Below are positions 1 through 8,094 of a DNA stretch of 18,570 nt, one piece after another. The stretch comes from an uncultured Verrucomicrobia subdivision 3 bacterium (GTDB lineage: Bacteria; Verrucomicrobiota; Verrucomicrobiae; Limisphaerales; UBA11358). The position numbers and the translations under genes were made by a program. Where the stretch lies: the NCBI GenBank assembly GCA_903847285.1, contig CAINDH010000033.1, positions 1 through 18,570 of the forward strand, given 5' to 3'. The notes under the pieces are model-generated. The model made no database searches and had not been told where the DNA came from. It saw nothing but the letters and a program-made list of their open reading frames with translations. Numbering within the stretch: position 1 is the first letter of the stretch; the number at the start of each line of letters is the position of its first letter.

Positions 1-315
1 CAGCACGATGATGGCGAGGACGGCGATCGACGGTCAGAACAGAAGTTGTCCCAACTTATGCTCATTAAAAAATCCGCGAGCCAAGTTGCCCTGCCGGTGG
101 CAGCGCAGTTCACCAGCATCGTGGTCGGCGCAAATCGCACGGTCACTTTGTCTGTCCAGAGCGATGCAAACGCCCGGTATATTTTGCAAGCGACGACTGA
201 TTGTTTAAACTGGACGGACATCGGAACCAATACCGCCGATGCGCTGGGCGCATGGCAGGCAACCGATGCAGCGGATGCCCCGGCGAAATTTTATCGGTTG
301 AAATCGTTGCCTTGA
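1..315 (+). CDS. C-terminal part of a probable secreted protein (5' end outside window)
   Basis: The reading frame is open from base 1 to the TGA at 313-315. Possible internal starts are TTG at 46 and ATG at 58, but neither has a Shine-Dalgarno or a signal peptide behind it, so I read this as the tail of a longer gene. The last ~65 residues form a compact module: a strand-rich stretch with YILQATTDCLNW, then TNT, and the ending KFYRLKSLP. The large protein at 4201-8064 ends the same way (YIVEASTNLKSW … RFYRIRSP). Such modules close many secreted Verrucomicrobia proteins (family knowledge); their job is not established and could be sorting or attachment. The first ~20 residues are very hydrophilic and may not be coding. 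The frame is credible; extent and function of the whole protein are unknown. Confidence 0.5.
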   Translation, partial: QHDDGEDGDRRSEQKLSQLMLIKKSASQVALPVAAQFTSIVVGANRTVTLSVQSDANARYILQATTDCLNWTDIGTNTADALGAWQATDAADAPAKFYRLKSLP

Positions 316-348
316 AACAAGTGACTCGGAAACGCATCTAATATTTTT

Positions 349-2466
349 GTGCAAAAATTACTGACATTGACCGGGCTGATTTTCTGGCTGGCAACCTCAT
401 TCGCGCAAGCCGCGCACACGCAGGCGCAATTGTTATTGGCCGCCGACACCGCGCAAGCCGGCAGCACGATGCTGGCGGGCGTGAAGCTGACAATGGAACC
501 GGGCTGGCACACCTACTGGAAAAATCCTGGTGCCGCCGGCCAAGCTACGGAAATCAAATGGACGTTGCCGCCCGGTGTCACGGCGGGTGAGATTCAATGG
601 CCGGTGCCGAAAAAACTTCCGCCTGCCGAAATCACCACCTACGGCTATGAGGAGGAAGTAGTCTTGCTCGTGCCGTTGACGTTTGACAAAAGCCTCGCGC
701 CAGGCGCTTTGAACCTCTCCGCGAATATTTCCTGGCTGGAGTGCAAGGACTCCTGCGTTCCGGCCAAAGCCGAAGTAGCGGCGACACTCATGCTTGGAAG
801 TGCGGAGAAAAATTCTGCCGCCCAAGCCACGCTCGCGAGTTGGCAGGCGAAAGTCCCCAAAACGACAGGCAATTTCACCGCGCTGGCGTTCTGGGAAAAA
901 CCGCCTGGTGACGATGCCCGGCCGCTGATGATTGAAGTGAATTGGCGACCACCCGGCGCGCAAGCGACGCACGCGACGGCGGATTTTTTCCCGGCCACGA
1001 ACGACGATTTTGAAGTGCAGGCCGACGTCATCAAGGTTTTGGATTCCAATGGCGAACTGGAGTTGACCAAATTGGTGAAAAAAATTTCCCACGAATGGCC
1101 GAAGGAAATTTCCGGTGTGCTGGTGCTGGATGATGTGGCCTATGAATTGACCCTGCCCATAACCGACGTGGCGGCGGCGAAGCCAGCGGTGGCTGGCAGC
1201 ACGGATGCCAAACCACCGGTCTCGCTTTGGCTGATGTTGTGCTACGCCTTCCTCGGCGGATTGATTTTGAACGTGATGCCGTGTGTGCTACCGGTGATTG
1301 CGCTGAAAATTTTAGGCTTCGTCAGCGAAGCAAAGAATGATGCCGCCCACGTCCGCAAACTTGGCTTCATCTACACTCTCGGCGTGCTGATGTCATTCGT
1401 CGCGCTGGCGGCACTGGTCATCGGCGTTAAAGCGGCGGGACACAAAGCTGCGTGGGGAATGCAGTTTGATAGTCCGGTGTTCATCGTCTTGCTCACCACC
1501 CTGGTCACGCTGATCTCGTTGAATTTGTTCGGCGTGTTTGAAGTCACCTTGAACGGGGGAACGATGGATGCGGCCAACCAGCTCGCGTCGCGTTCGGGTG
1601 CAGGCGGCGCATTTTTCAACGGTGTGCTGGCGACGGTTTTGGCAACACCCTGCACCGCGCCAATTCTGGGAACGGCACTGGGTTTTGCTTTTGCGCAGCC
1701 GTCGGGCGTTTTGGTTTTGATTTTTCTGGCAGTTGGTTGCGGACTAGCTGCGCCGTATTTGATGTTAAGTTGGAATCCGGCGTGGTTAAAATTTTTGCCG
1801 AAGCCGGGTGCGTGGATGGAAAAATTCAAGATGGCGATGGGCTTTCCGATGCTGGCGACGGTAATGTGGCTCTTGAGCATTGCGGCCAGCAGCTATGGCA
1901 AAGATGTCGTGTGGCTGGGCGTGTTCCTCGTGTTCGCGGCGGCGGCGGCGTGGGTCTTCGGCGAATTCGCACAGCGCGGTCGGAAGCATAAATCCATGGC
2001 GGCGGTAGTCGCGCTGGTGATACTCGCGGCAGGCTATGGCTTCGCACTGGAAAAACAATTGAACTGGCGTCAGCCGTTGAAAGAAAATTCCACTGTTGAA
2101 CCGAGCGAGAAGGATGGATTTTGGAAAGCGTGGTCGCCGGACGCCGTCACTATGGCTCGCGCCAGCAACGCGGTGGTGCTAGTCGATTTCACCGCCGACT
2201 GGTGTCTGACCTGCCGCGTCAATGCGCAGACGAGTCTGGACATTGCTTCGGTGAGCAACAAGCTCAAGGGGATCAATGCTGTTGCGCTCAAAGGCGATTA
2301 CACCCATTTTCCCGATGACATTACCGCGGAACTCAACCGCTACCACCGCGCTGGTGTGCCGCTAGTGCTGGTTTATCCCAAAGACCCGAACGCGCCGCCA
2401 TTCGTGCTGCCGGAAGTGCTCACGCCCGGCATCGTCCTCGAAAAGCTCGATGCTGCGGCCAAGTAA
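349..2466 (+). CDS. dsbD: Thiol:disulfide interchange protein DsbD/ScsB-type
   Basis: An inner-membrane protein that passes electrons from cytoplasmic thioredoxin to periplasmic thiol proteins. It starts at GTG 349; a signal peptide (residues 1-21, cut near AQA) supports this start, although no good Shine-Dalgarno is seen. Residues ~22-270 form the periplasmic DsbD-alpha/ScsB-like domain, with a Cys pair C132-x3-C136 in WLECKDSCVP. Residues ~290-560 are the multi-helix membrane domain with one redox Cys in each half: C312 in NVMPCVLP and C435 in ATPCTAP. Residues ~590-705 are a thioredoxin domain with W-C619-L-T-C622. All three redox modules are therefore complete. At 705 residues it is longer than E. 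coli DsbD (about 565), and the large N-terminal domain resembles ScsB. It lies 65 nt before an exported redoxin, a likely partner. Identification is secure; the DsbD versus ScsB label is not. Confidence 0.96.
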   Translation: MQKLLTLTGLIFWLATSFAQAAHTQAQLLLAADTAQAGSTMLAGVKLTMEPGWHTYWKNPGAAGQATEIKWTLPPGVTAGEIQWPVPKKLPPAEITTYGYEEEVVLLVPLTFDKSLAPGALNLSANISWLECKDSCVPAKAEVAATLMLGSAEKNSAAQATLASWQAKVPKTTGNFTALAFWEKPPGDDARPLMIEVNWRPPGAQATHATADFFPATNDDFEVQADVIKVLDSNGELELTKLVKKISHEWPKEISGVLVLDDVAYELTLPITDVAAAKPAVAGSTDAKPPVSLWLMLCYAFLGGLILNVMPCVLPVIALKILGFVSEAKNDAAHVRKLGFIYTLGVLMSFVALAALVIGVKAAGHKAAWGMQFDSPVFIVLLTTLVTLISLNLFGVFEVTLNGGTMDAANQLASRSGAGGAFFNGVLATVLATPCTAPILGTALGFAFAQPSGVLVLIFLAVGCGLAAPYLMLSWNPAWLKFLPKPGAWMEKFKMAMGFPMLATVMWLLSIAASSYGKDVVWLGVFLVFAAAAAWVFGEFAQRGRKHKSMAAVVALVILAAGYGFALEKQLNWRQPLKENSTVEPSEKDGFWKAWSPDAVTMARASNAVVLVDFTADWCLTCRVNAQTSLDIASVSNKLKGINAVALKGDYTHFPDDITAELNRYHRAGVPLVLVYPKDPNAPPFVLPEVLTPGIVLEKLDAAAK

Positions 2467-2481
2467 ATTTTTGAACAAAAA

Positions 2482-2518
2482 ACGAGTCGCACTCGTCTGT
2501 TACTGTTGCAACCGCAAC
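2482..2518. repeat. Two small tandem hairpins between dsbD and the redoxin gene
   Basis: ACGAGT (2482-2487) and ACTCGT (2491-2496) are perfect 6-bp inverted repeats around CGC. GTTGC (2505-2509) and GCAAC (2514-2518) pair around AACC. Both lie in the 65-nt gap between the two genes and neither is followed by a T-run, so a terminator is unlikely. They could stabilise or process a shared transcript. The pairing is seen directly; the role is a guess. Confidence 0.35.
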
Positions 2519-2531
2519 CAATAGTAAATTC

Positions 2532-3125
2532 ATGAAAAAACTCCTCGCATTCATTGTTCTGCTCGGCTTCACCTTCGGCAGTTTCGCCGCCGACATCGGC
2601 AAGCCGGCACCGGACTTCACTGGCACGGACATCACCGGCAAAACCATCAAGCTCGCCGACTACAAAGGAAAAATTGTCGTCCTCGAGTCATATAACTCGG
2701 ACTGCCCGTATTGCCAACATCACTACCAAGGTGCGGCGCAGGAACTGCAAAAGGAACTTACCGCTAAGGGTGTCATCTGGCTGCTGGTGAATTCCGTCGG
2801 CTCAAAAAACTCCAGCCATCGCACGCCGGCAGAAGCCCAGAAGGAATGGAGCGATTTAAAAATGGCCGCGACCGCTTGGATTGATGACACCGCCGGAACC
2901 ATCGGCCATGCCTACGGAATGAAGACGACGCCGCATGTCTTCGTCATCGCCGCCGACGGCACGCTGGCCTATGACGGCGCGATGGACAATAATCCACGCC
3001 CGTCCGGCGACCCGCGCAAGGCGAAGAATTATATTCGCAATGCCGTGGAAGAACTCATCGCGGGAAAACCGGTGACGGATTCCAAAACGAAGCCCTACGG
3101 TTGCGCGGTGCATTACACCAACTGA
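2532..3125 (+). CDS. Exported thioredoxin-fold redoxin (AhpC/TSA, PRX-like)
   Basis: A 197-residue protein with a signal peptide (residues 1-19, ending FGSFA), so it should act outside the cytoplasm. The redoxin pattern is clear: GKPAPDFTGTDITG near the start, then YNSDCPYC with Cys58 and Cys61 as the CxxC active site, and the cis-proline region TTPHVFVI. It ends KPYGCAVHY with a third cysteine, C191, typical of the PRX-like/TlpA-like group of thioredoxin proteins (family knowledge). The ATG at 2532 is set by the signal peptide; no Shine-Dalgarno is visible. It follows the DsbD-like gene in the same direction and is probably its reduction partner or co-expressed with it. It could be a reductase or a peroxidase; the CPYC motif favours thioredoxin-like chemistry. 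Its last 13 nt overlap the tail of the convergent pseudouridine synthase gene. Confidence 0.88.
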   Translation: MKKLLAFIVLLGFTFGSFAADIGKPAPDFTGTDITGKTIKLADYKGKIVVLESYNSDCPYCQHHYQGAAQELQKELTAKGVIWLLVNSVGSKNSSHRTPAEAQKEWSDLKMAATAWIDDTAGTIGHAYGMKTTPHVFVIAADGTLAYDGAMDNNPRPSGDPRKAKNYIRNAVEELIAGKPVTDSKTKPYGCAVHYTN

Positions 3126-3943
3126 CCAGATCCGGTTTTCTTCACGGGCAGTGGCGGCTTACCGCCCTGCCCGTTTTCTTTTTTCACGAACGGCTGGCGG
3201 ATCCATTTTGACGCAAGCAATTCCGGCGTGAGCTTGAGGCTGAACTCGCGCAGGAAACTTTCGGACGGAGCAATGATGCTCACGGGACGGCGCGTGAAAG
3301 TGTCTTGGTAAGCCAAACGCACGGCGCGCAGGCCAAGGCGAAATCCTTTTTCCACTCGGCCATATAGCTCGTCGCACATGATCGGGCAACCGGACTCCGC
3401 AAGGTGCAGGCGAATCTGATGCGTGCGCCCGGTCAACGGGCTAGCCTCGATTAGCGTAAAGCGCCCACTCGTCAGCAGCACGCGAAAGTGCGTTTCGGAT
3501 TCCTTGCCTTCCTCCGTATTGTCTACGCGCATTTTTCCAAACTTCAGCGGGTCTGGGCCAATGGGCAATTCACAATTCCATTCTGTTTCCTTTGGCACGC
3601 CTTCAACGACCGCAAGGTAGGTTTTTTCCATGCGGCGGGACTCAAACATCTCGCCCATCGCACGCATCGCCCCTTCGCTTTTGGCAAAGAGCATCACGCC
3701 GCTGGTGTCTGCATCCAACCGGTGAATGTGGCGGAGATAACGTAAGTTGCGCGAACGCGCCCAGAAATCATCGGCGCGGATGGAGGAGTCAATGGCGGTC
3801 TGTAAATTCCAGTTTGTTTTGCGCCACGAATCCGGCACTAGCATCCAGCCGCGTGGCTTATCAATGGCTATGACCGAACGGTCTTCGAAGATGATGGGGA
3901 TCGCGTCGCAACCAGGCAGTTCGATGAAATTGGGTTTGGCCAT
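3113..3943 (-). CDS. RluA-family RNA pseudouridine synthase
   Basis: This enzyme isomerises uridine to pseudouridine in rRNA or tRNA; the exact target cannot be read from sequence. Of 276 residues, the family motifs are IIFEDRSVIAIDKPRGW near residues 17-33, the catalytic loop HRLDADTSG with Asp77 as nucleophile, and TGRTHQIRLHLAESGCPI followed by DELYG. There is no N-terminal S4 domain, as in the shorter RluA-type members. The final ~25 residues (KKENGQGGKPPLPVKK and on) are basic and low in complexity and coincide with a + strand terminator, so they are probably not part of the catalytic fold. The ATG at 3943 lies 10 nt after the stop of the small upstream gene, suggesting co-transcription. 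No Shine-Dalgarno is evident. Confidence 0.93.
   Translation of the reverse strand: MAKPNFIELPGCDAIPIIFEDRSVIAIDKPRGWMLVPDSWRKTNWNLQTAIDSSIRADDFWARSRNLRYLRHIHRLDADTSGVMLFAKSEGAMRAMGEMFESRRMEKTYLAVVEGVPKETEWNCELPIGPDPLKFGKMRVDNTEEGKESETHFRVLLTSGRFTLIEASPLTGRTHQIRLHLAESGCPIMCDELYGRVEKGFRLGLRAVRLAYQDTFTRRPVSIIAPSESFLREFSLKLTPELLASKWIRQPFVKKENGQGGKPPLPVKKTGSGQLV
3144..3184 (+). terminator. Intrinsic terminator of the dsbD-redoxin unit
   Basis: An inverted repeat ACGGGCAGTGGCGG (3144-3157) / CCGCCCTGCCCGT (3162-3174), with loop CTTA and one bulged T, is followed directly by TTTCTTTTTT (3175-3184). It begins 18 nt after the redoxin stop codon, the classic Rho-independent layout on the + strand. 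It lies wholly inside the convergent pseudouridine synthase gene, where it encodes the Lys/Gly/Pro-rich tail. Confidence 0.85.
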
Positions 3944-3953
3944 TCGCGCAAGG

Positions 3954-4151
3954 TTAGTTCCCAGCCATAGTCTTGGCCACTTGAAACGCGCCCTGGACTT
4001 TGCCGTTACCCTTACGGGTCTGGACGATTTTCTTGGCCGCCATCGCGGCGGAAAGCTTTTTGCGGACTTCGGCCTGCGGCAGTTTCGGGTTGCAAGCCAC
4101 GGCGGCTTGAATGGTGAATTCGCCTGGAGGCCAGTTGATATTTTCGCTCAT
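3954..4151 (-). CDS. Small winged-helix-like protein (65 aa), function unknown
   Basis: I do not recognise a named family. The protein is small and basic: GEFTIQAAVACNPKLPQ, then a helix-like EVRKKLSAAMAAKKIV, then TRKGNGKVQGAFQVAK. This order, helix, helix with VRKKL, then a Gly-rich beta hairpin, looks like a miniature winged helix-turn-helix, so nucleic-acid binding is my inference. The ATG at 4151 has AGGA about 8 nt upstream, one of the better ribosome sites in this window. A 14-bp palindrome (4166-4179) sits 14 nt upstream and could be its operator. It ends 10 nt before the pseudouridine synthase start on the same strand, so the two probably share a message. Confidence 0.72.
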   Translation of the reverse strand: MSENINWPPGEFTIQAAVACNPKLPQAEVRKKLSAAMAAKKIVQTRKGNGKVQGAFQVAKTMAGN

Positions 4152-4165
4152 AAATTTTCCTATGG

Positions 4166-4179
4166 AGGTTGTCCAACCT
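4166..4179. promoter_or_regulatory. Palindrome AGGTTG-TC-CAACCT, possible operator
   Basis: Perfect 6-bp arms around a 2-bp centre lie 14 nt upstream of the start of the small winged-helix-like gene. A 2-nt loop is too short for a stable RNA hairpin, so a protein-binding DNA site is more likely. Autoregulation by the adjacent protein is an inference. Confidence 0.4.
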
Positions 4180-4200
4180 TACGGACAGTCGCAGCGGGGC

Positions 4201-7200
4201 TCACGGTGAGCGGATTCGGTAGAACCGATACAACATATTCGTCGAGGCGTTGTCGGTGAAGATCAGCAGGCCGCCGGTGGGCGTGTTGGTGATGACTGGA
4301 ATCCAACTCTTCAAATTGGTGGAAGCTTCGACGATGTAGTTTGCACCATCAGAACCTGACAGGCTCATGTGGAATTTTTTCTGCGCCACCGCCGCACTGT
4401 TGGCGAGCCATTGCGCAGCGGTTGGCGTGAGCAACCCGATGTCCACGGTAAAGGTGTTCGTAGCCAGTGACACGCTGTCGGACGCAACCACACTCACGGT
4501 GTATGTGCCGTTGGTAGTATAACTATGCGCCGGATTTTGCGCGGCTGAACTGGTCCCATCGCCAAAATTCCATGCGTAGGTCGGAACCGATGTGCCGACG
4601 AATTCCAATTCCGCTAGCTGCACCGCCACAGCAGTATTGGTGTTGAACACGCTGTCTATCTGGAAACGATAAACATTGTAGGCTGTGGTGTTGGTGACGT
4701 TGAAGACGCGCCGATCCAGTCGGTTAGTAAAGGTCTGATTGGTGCGGGTGTTGAGTGTGATCCAATTGGAACCGGCATTGGTCGAACCTTGGAAACGCCA
4801 GTTTTTTGGGTCGCGTTCAGGGGCATCATTGGCTGCCGTCACGGTGTATTGGGTAACAATGCAGGAAAGTCCGCTGGGATAGCGATATTGAATCCAGCTA
4901 GCGCGCGTGAGGGGATTATTGGTGGCGAAGTCCAGCCATTTGGTCGCGCTCAAATTATCGAATGCATTTGTAGCCACTTCTCCAAACGCGGCGTTTTCCC
5001 CCTGCGCAGAAATGATTCCAGCGTGATTGTCCGTCGTGTCCACAGCCTTGCCCAACTGGCCGGCGGCTCCTTGCGCGGCAAATTGAATCGTTTGCTGCAA
5101 TACTGTGGTTGATCCCGCAGTGGCGGAGGCATCAACGTAGAATGGCTGGCCATTCGAAAAAATCAGACTGACGTTGTCGAACGTCGACTGGTTGTAGAGC
5201 GCCGGATTGAGCGCGGTGACGGCGAGACCAAAAATCGCATTCGTATTCATCACATTGGTCACGCTAGCGGTGAGAGTCCAGTTGGTTCCATCGGGCGAGG
5301 AATAGCCCTTGAAAAGATTGTTCGCGCGCTCCAGCCGCACCCAATACGCCGCACTAGCAACCGGCCCGGGAGAGTAATAAGACACATCGCCGGTGTTGGT
5401 GCGCCATTGCATGGTTATGCCGTTGGCGGGCGTAAGGGCAACAAACACTTCCTCCGCACCACTGGCTAGCGATTCCCGGAACATCACCCCAGCCTTGGCC
5501 CACGCAGCGGTGTTCTGGACGGCGGTGACGCGCGCTGTAATTTGTCCGTTGCCAGAAATTGGTTGATAAACAATGTTGCCCGTGTCAGCGACGTCCCAAA
5601 AATCCGCGCCCGAGGCCATCACCACAAACGTGCCGGCAGACCAACTCGCACTTCCCGGCAAAGTGTATCCGATGTCCGCATCCACCCACGGGGCAGGCAA
5701 TGCACTCGTCGTCAGCGGCAATGCACCAATCCACGCTGCAATCACCGCCATGGCATTCGCATCCACGACATTTTTACCGATGGGTGGCATCTGGTTAACG
5801 CCCAAAGTGGAATCGCGCTGAAAGAGCACAGACCGGTTCGTGTCGCCCGGCTTGATGATTTTTGCGCCGCTGATGCCGAGCGAGTTGATGGCATACCCGT
5901 TGATTAGTCCCTGATTCGCCAGCGGTGTATCAAATCTCATATCGAAAAGCGCGTTCACGCCGCCGGGGCGATGGCAGTGCGCACAGTTCGCATCGAAGTA
6001 GGAACGGGAACGCAGTTCCAGTGTCGCGTTCGTATCGCTTACCGGAACAAGCCTGGTGTAATTCGTGATGGCCGATTCCACCAATGCTGGCGTGAAATAA
6101 CCGACATGGTTCATCGCCCGAAGCTGGTTATCTGTCACGCCGTTCGGATACTGCAACGACCCATTGAGCTGGCGTGTCTTCGCGCCCAGCACACCGCCAG
6201 CAGGCTGGCTATGGCAGCGCAAACAGTCAAAACGTCCCGGAAAATACCACTGCTGCGTTCGCACGCCGGTGGCAGTAGTGATGGTATAATTCACGTTGGT
6301 GCCGGAAGTGACGAGGTCAGCGTCCGACAAATCCGCGCGCCACTTATAACTCGCGCCATAGACGTAGCCGTTGGTATCGCAAACAAGCAGCCGCGTTTCC
6401 AACCGGCGGCGCTGTGTCGGATTGGTGTCGTTCGTTGACAGCTCAAAGTTCTTGAAGAAGGCCGTGCCCGCTGGAAAAGTCCATTCGCCTGTCGAGGTGA
6501 AATTGATGGTCGTGTTCGTCGGTAGCGCAATCCAGCGTTGCTTGTAGGCGGCATCAGACCACAAAGGCGAATTCACATCGTAAGGCACGAGCCACGGAGC
6601 GGGCACAAGCGTCGTGAGATTCGTAAACGCCCCGAGCTGAGAAATTAGCGCGGGCGGATTCAACGTGTTCGTCGGGCCAGTGCGCGAGATGGTGTAAAGC
6701 TGACTGCCGGTGCTGCTCATCACGCAGATATAAATTTCCCCAGCCGCATCCAGGCCGAACGACGAAATACCAGTGTAGTCATTTCCGGAATTTGGGCCCG
6801 GACCTTTGGGCACGGTGCAGAGCGGAATTTTTCCCGCAGGTAACGTGGATTCATCCAGCACCCAAACCACATCGGAACCGTTGTCGCCGAAAATATATTT
6901 TCCAGCCAAGTCTGTAGCGAACTGGCTGCCGTGATATACGTAACCACCGATGACAGCAAAATTTCCGTCCGTATGCGGGTAGTCAATCACTGGCCGACGG
7001 CTGATGCCGGGATAAGGTGCAATCAAGTCGCCATTCAAGCCCTCGATCGTCGCCCATTGAAAATTCAAACCCGACTCGCCGGATTCGATCACATCCACCT
7101 CTTCGCGCGAAGCGTAACCAACATCGCCAATAAAAATTCTTCCACTGGGCGGATCCATCGTCATGCGATGCGGGCTGCGCAGGCCAAGGCAGAAGAATTC

Positions 7201-8064
7201 TTCCAAGACATTTGACTGGCCGACAAACGGGTTGTCGTTTGGAACGAAATAATTTGTCGCAATCCCGTTCACAGGCTGACGCGGTGGCGCGTGGCTGATG
7301 CTCCCGCCTCGTTTGTCCACATCAATGCGAAACACGCCCGACAACATTTTGTTCGTGACGATTTGGGTATTGGCTGTGTCTGCGTCATCGCCATCCGTCC
7401 AGTAAAGAAATCCATTCGCGGGGTTAAAAAACATTCCACCGCCGTTGTGCCAGGCGCTGTCGCCGGCCTGATCCAGCAGGAGCATTTCGGAATTTGTCAC
7501 TGCCACGCCATTTGTGCCGATGGTGTAGCGAACAAGCTTGTCATGATACGCTCCCGTAGAAAAAGTTGGCGGACGTGTGCTGGAATCGCCTTGCACCGTG
7601 CCGGGCACGACCCAGGTGTAATAGACAAACATGAAACGGTTCGTCGCAAAACCCGGATGAAACGCCACACCCAGCAACCCCGAGTCATCCCAGCCCTGGC
7701 ACTGGTTGGTGATGTTCAGCACCAAAGTTTTTTGCGTCACATTGGAATTGTTCACGAAGGTCCACACGCGCCCCTCACGTTCCCAAACGCACAGTAAATT
7801 TGTTCCCGGCACACAAGACAGCCCCACGGGGTTGATGAAGGTCAGGTTGGTAAAGACCGGCACCGCCGACCAGGTGCCCGTAATGACCGGCGAAACGGGC
7901 GGCACAACGCCGTTTAAAAAAGGTGCCAGCGGCGGACGATTGGTCAGGCCATACGGCTGCGCTGTCGCCAAAGTGTCAGATAACCAGACGAGGGCAAGGC
8001 AGAGCCACAGCGCCTTGAAAACGCCGCAACGAACCGAAACCGTAATTTTAGTGTTTAGAATCAA
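4201..8064 (-). CDS. Large secreted PQQ-type sugar dehydrogenase fused to dihaem cytochrome and binding modules
   Basis: About 1287 residues from TTG 8064, chosen because it gives a plain signal peptide (ALWLCLALVWL … DTLATA); TTG 8085 is the alternative. Residues ~65-460 are a glucose/sorbosone dehydrogenase-like propeller, with WHNGGGMFFNP (His206, matching the catalytic His of soluble glucose dehydrogenases) and GDVGYASREEVDVI. Residues ~470-785 resemble the HNE_0200/TIGR03806 family and hold two c-type haem sites, CLRCH (614-618) and CAHCH (694-698), then MPPIG, a possible Met ligand. Residues ~790-965 look like a DUF1349-type concanavalin domain, ~1000-1160 like F5/8 type C (discoidin), and ~1160-1206 are a PKD repeat (YAWNFGDGTS). 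It ends with a module in RFYRIRSP. Inferred role: extracellular or surface oxidation of a sugar, with electrons passed to haem. Substrate and cofactor are unproven. Confidence 0.85.
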   Translation of the reverse strand: MILNTKITVSVRCGVFKALWLCLALVWLSDTLATAQPYGLTNRPPLAPFLNGVVPPVSPVITGTWSAVPVFTNLTFINPVGLSCVPGTNLLCVWEREGRVWTFVNNSNVTQKTLVLNITNQCQGWDDSGLLGVAFHPGFATNRFMFVYYTWVVPGTVQGDSSTRPPTFSTGAYHDKLVRYTIGTNGVAVTNSEMLLLDQAGDSAWHNGGGMFFNPANGFLYWTDGDDADTANTQIVTNKMLSGVFRIDVDKRGGSISHAPPRQPVNGIATNYFVPNDNPFVGQSNVLEEFFCLGLRSPHRMTMDPPSGRIFIGDVGYASREEVDVIESGESGLNFQWATIEGLNGDLIAPYPGISRRPVIDYPHTDGNFAVIGGYVYHGSQFATDLAGKYIFGDNGSDVVWVLDESTLPAGKIPLCTVPKGPGPNSGNDYTGISSFGLDAAGEIYICVMSSTGSQLYTISRTGPTNTLNPPALISQLGAFTNLTTLVPAPWLVPYDVNSPLWSDAAYKQRWIALPTNTTINFTSTGEWTFPAGTAFFKNFELSTNDTNPTQRRRLETRLLVCDTNGYVYGASYKWRADLSDADLVTSGTNVNYTITTATGVRTQQWYFPGRFDCLRCHSQPAGGVLGAKTRQLNGSLQYPNGVTDNQLRAMNHVGYFTPALVESAITNYTRLVPVSDTNATLELRSRSYFDANCAHCHRPGGVNALFDMRFDTPLANQGLINGYAINSLGISGAKIIKPGDTNRSVLFQRDSTLGVNQMPPIGKNVVDANAMAVIAAWIGALPLTTSALPAPWVDADIGYTLPGSASWSAGTFVVMASGADFWDVADTGNIVYQPISGNGQITARVTAVQNTAAWAKAGVMFRESLASGAEEVFVALTPANGITMQWRTNTGDVSYYSPGPVASAAYWVRLERANNLFKGYSSPDGTNWTLTASVTNVMNTNAIFGLAVTALNPALYNQSTFDNVSLIFSNGQPFYVDASATAGSTTVLQQTIQFAAQGAAGQLGKAVDTTDNHAGIISAQGENAAFGEVATNAFDNLSATKWLDFATNNPLTRASWIQYRYPSGLSCIVTQYTVTAANDAPERDPKNWRFQGSTNAGSNWITLNTRTNQTFTNRLDRRVFNVTNTTAYNVYRFQIDSVFNTNTAVAVQLAELEFVGTSVPTYAWNFGDGTSSAAQNPAHSYTTNGTYTVSVVASDSVSLATNTFTVDIGLLTPTAAQWLANSAAVAQKKFHMSLSGSDGANYIVEASTNLKSWIPVITNTPTGGLLIFTDNASTNMLYRFYRIRSP

Positions 8065-8094
8065 CAGAAAGACAAAATGCTTCAACCGTGCGCT

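Noticed and set aside
1..45. A hydrophobic reading (SIAVLAIIVL) on the minus strand at the left edge
   Set aside because: A stop codon lies just before it and no start codon is available; too short to judge.
3113..4151. The small winged-helix-like gene as an antitoxin of a toxin-antitoxin pair
   Set aside because: Its neighbour is a complete pseudouridine synthase with catalytic HRLD, not a toxin.
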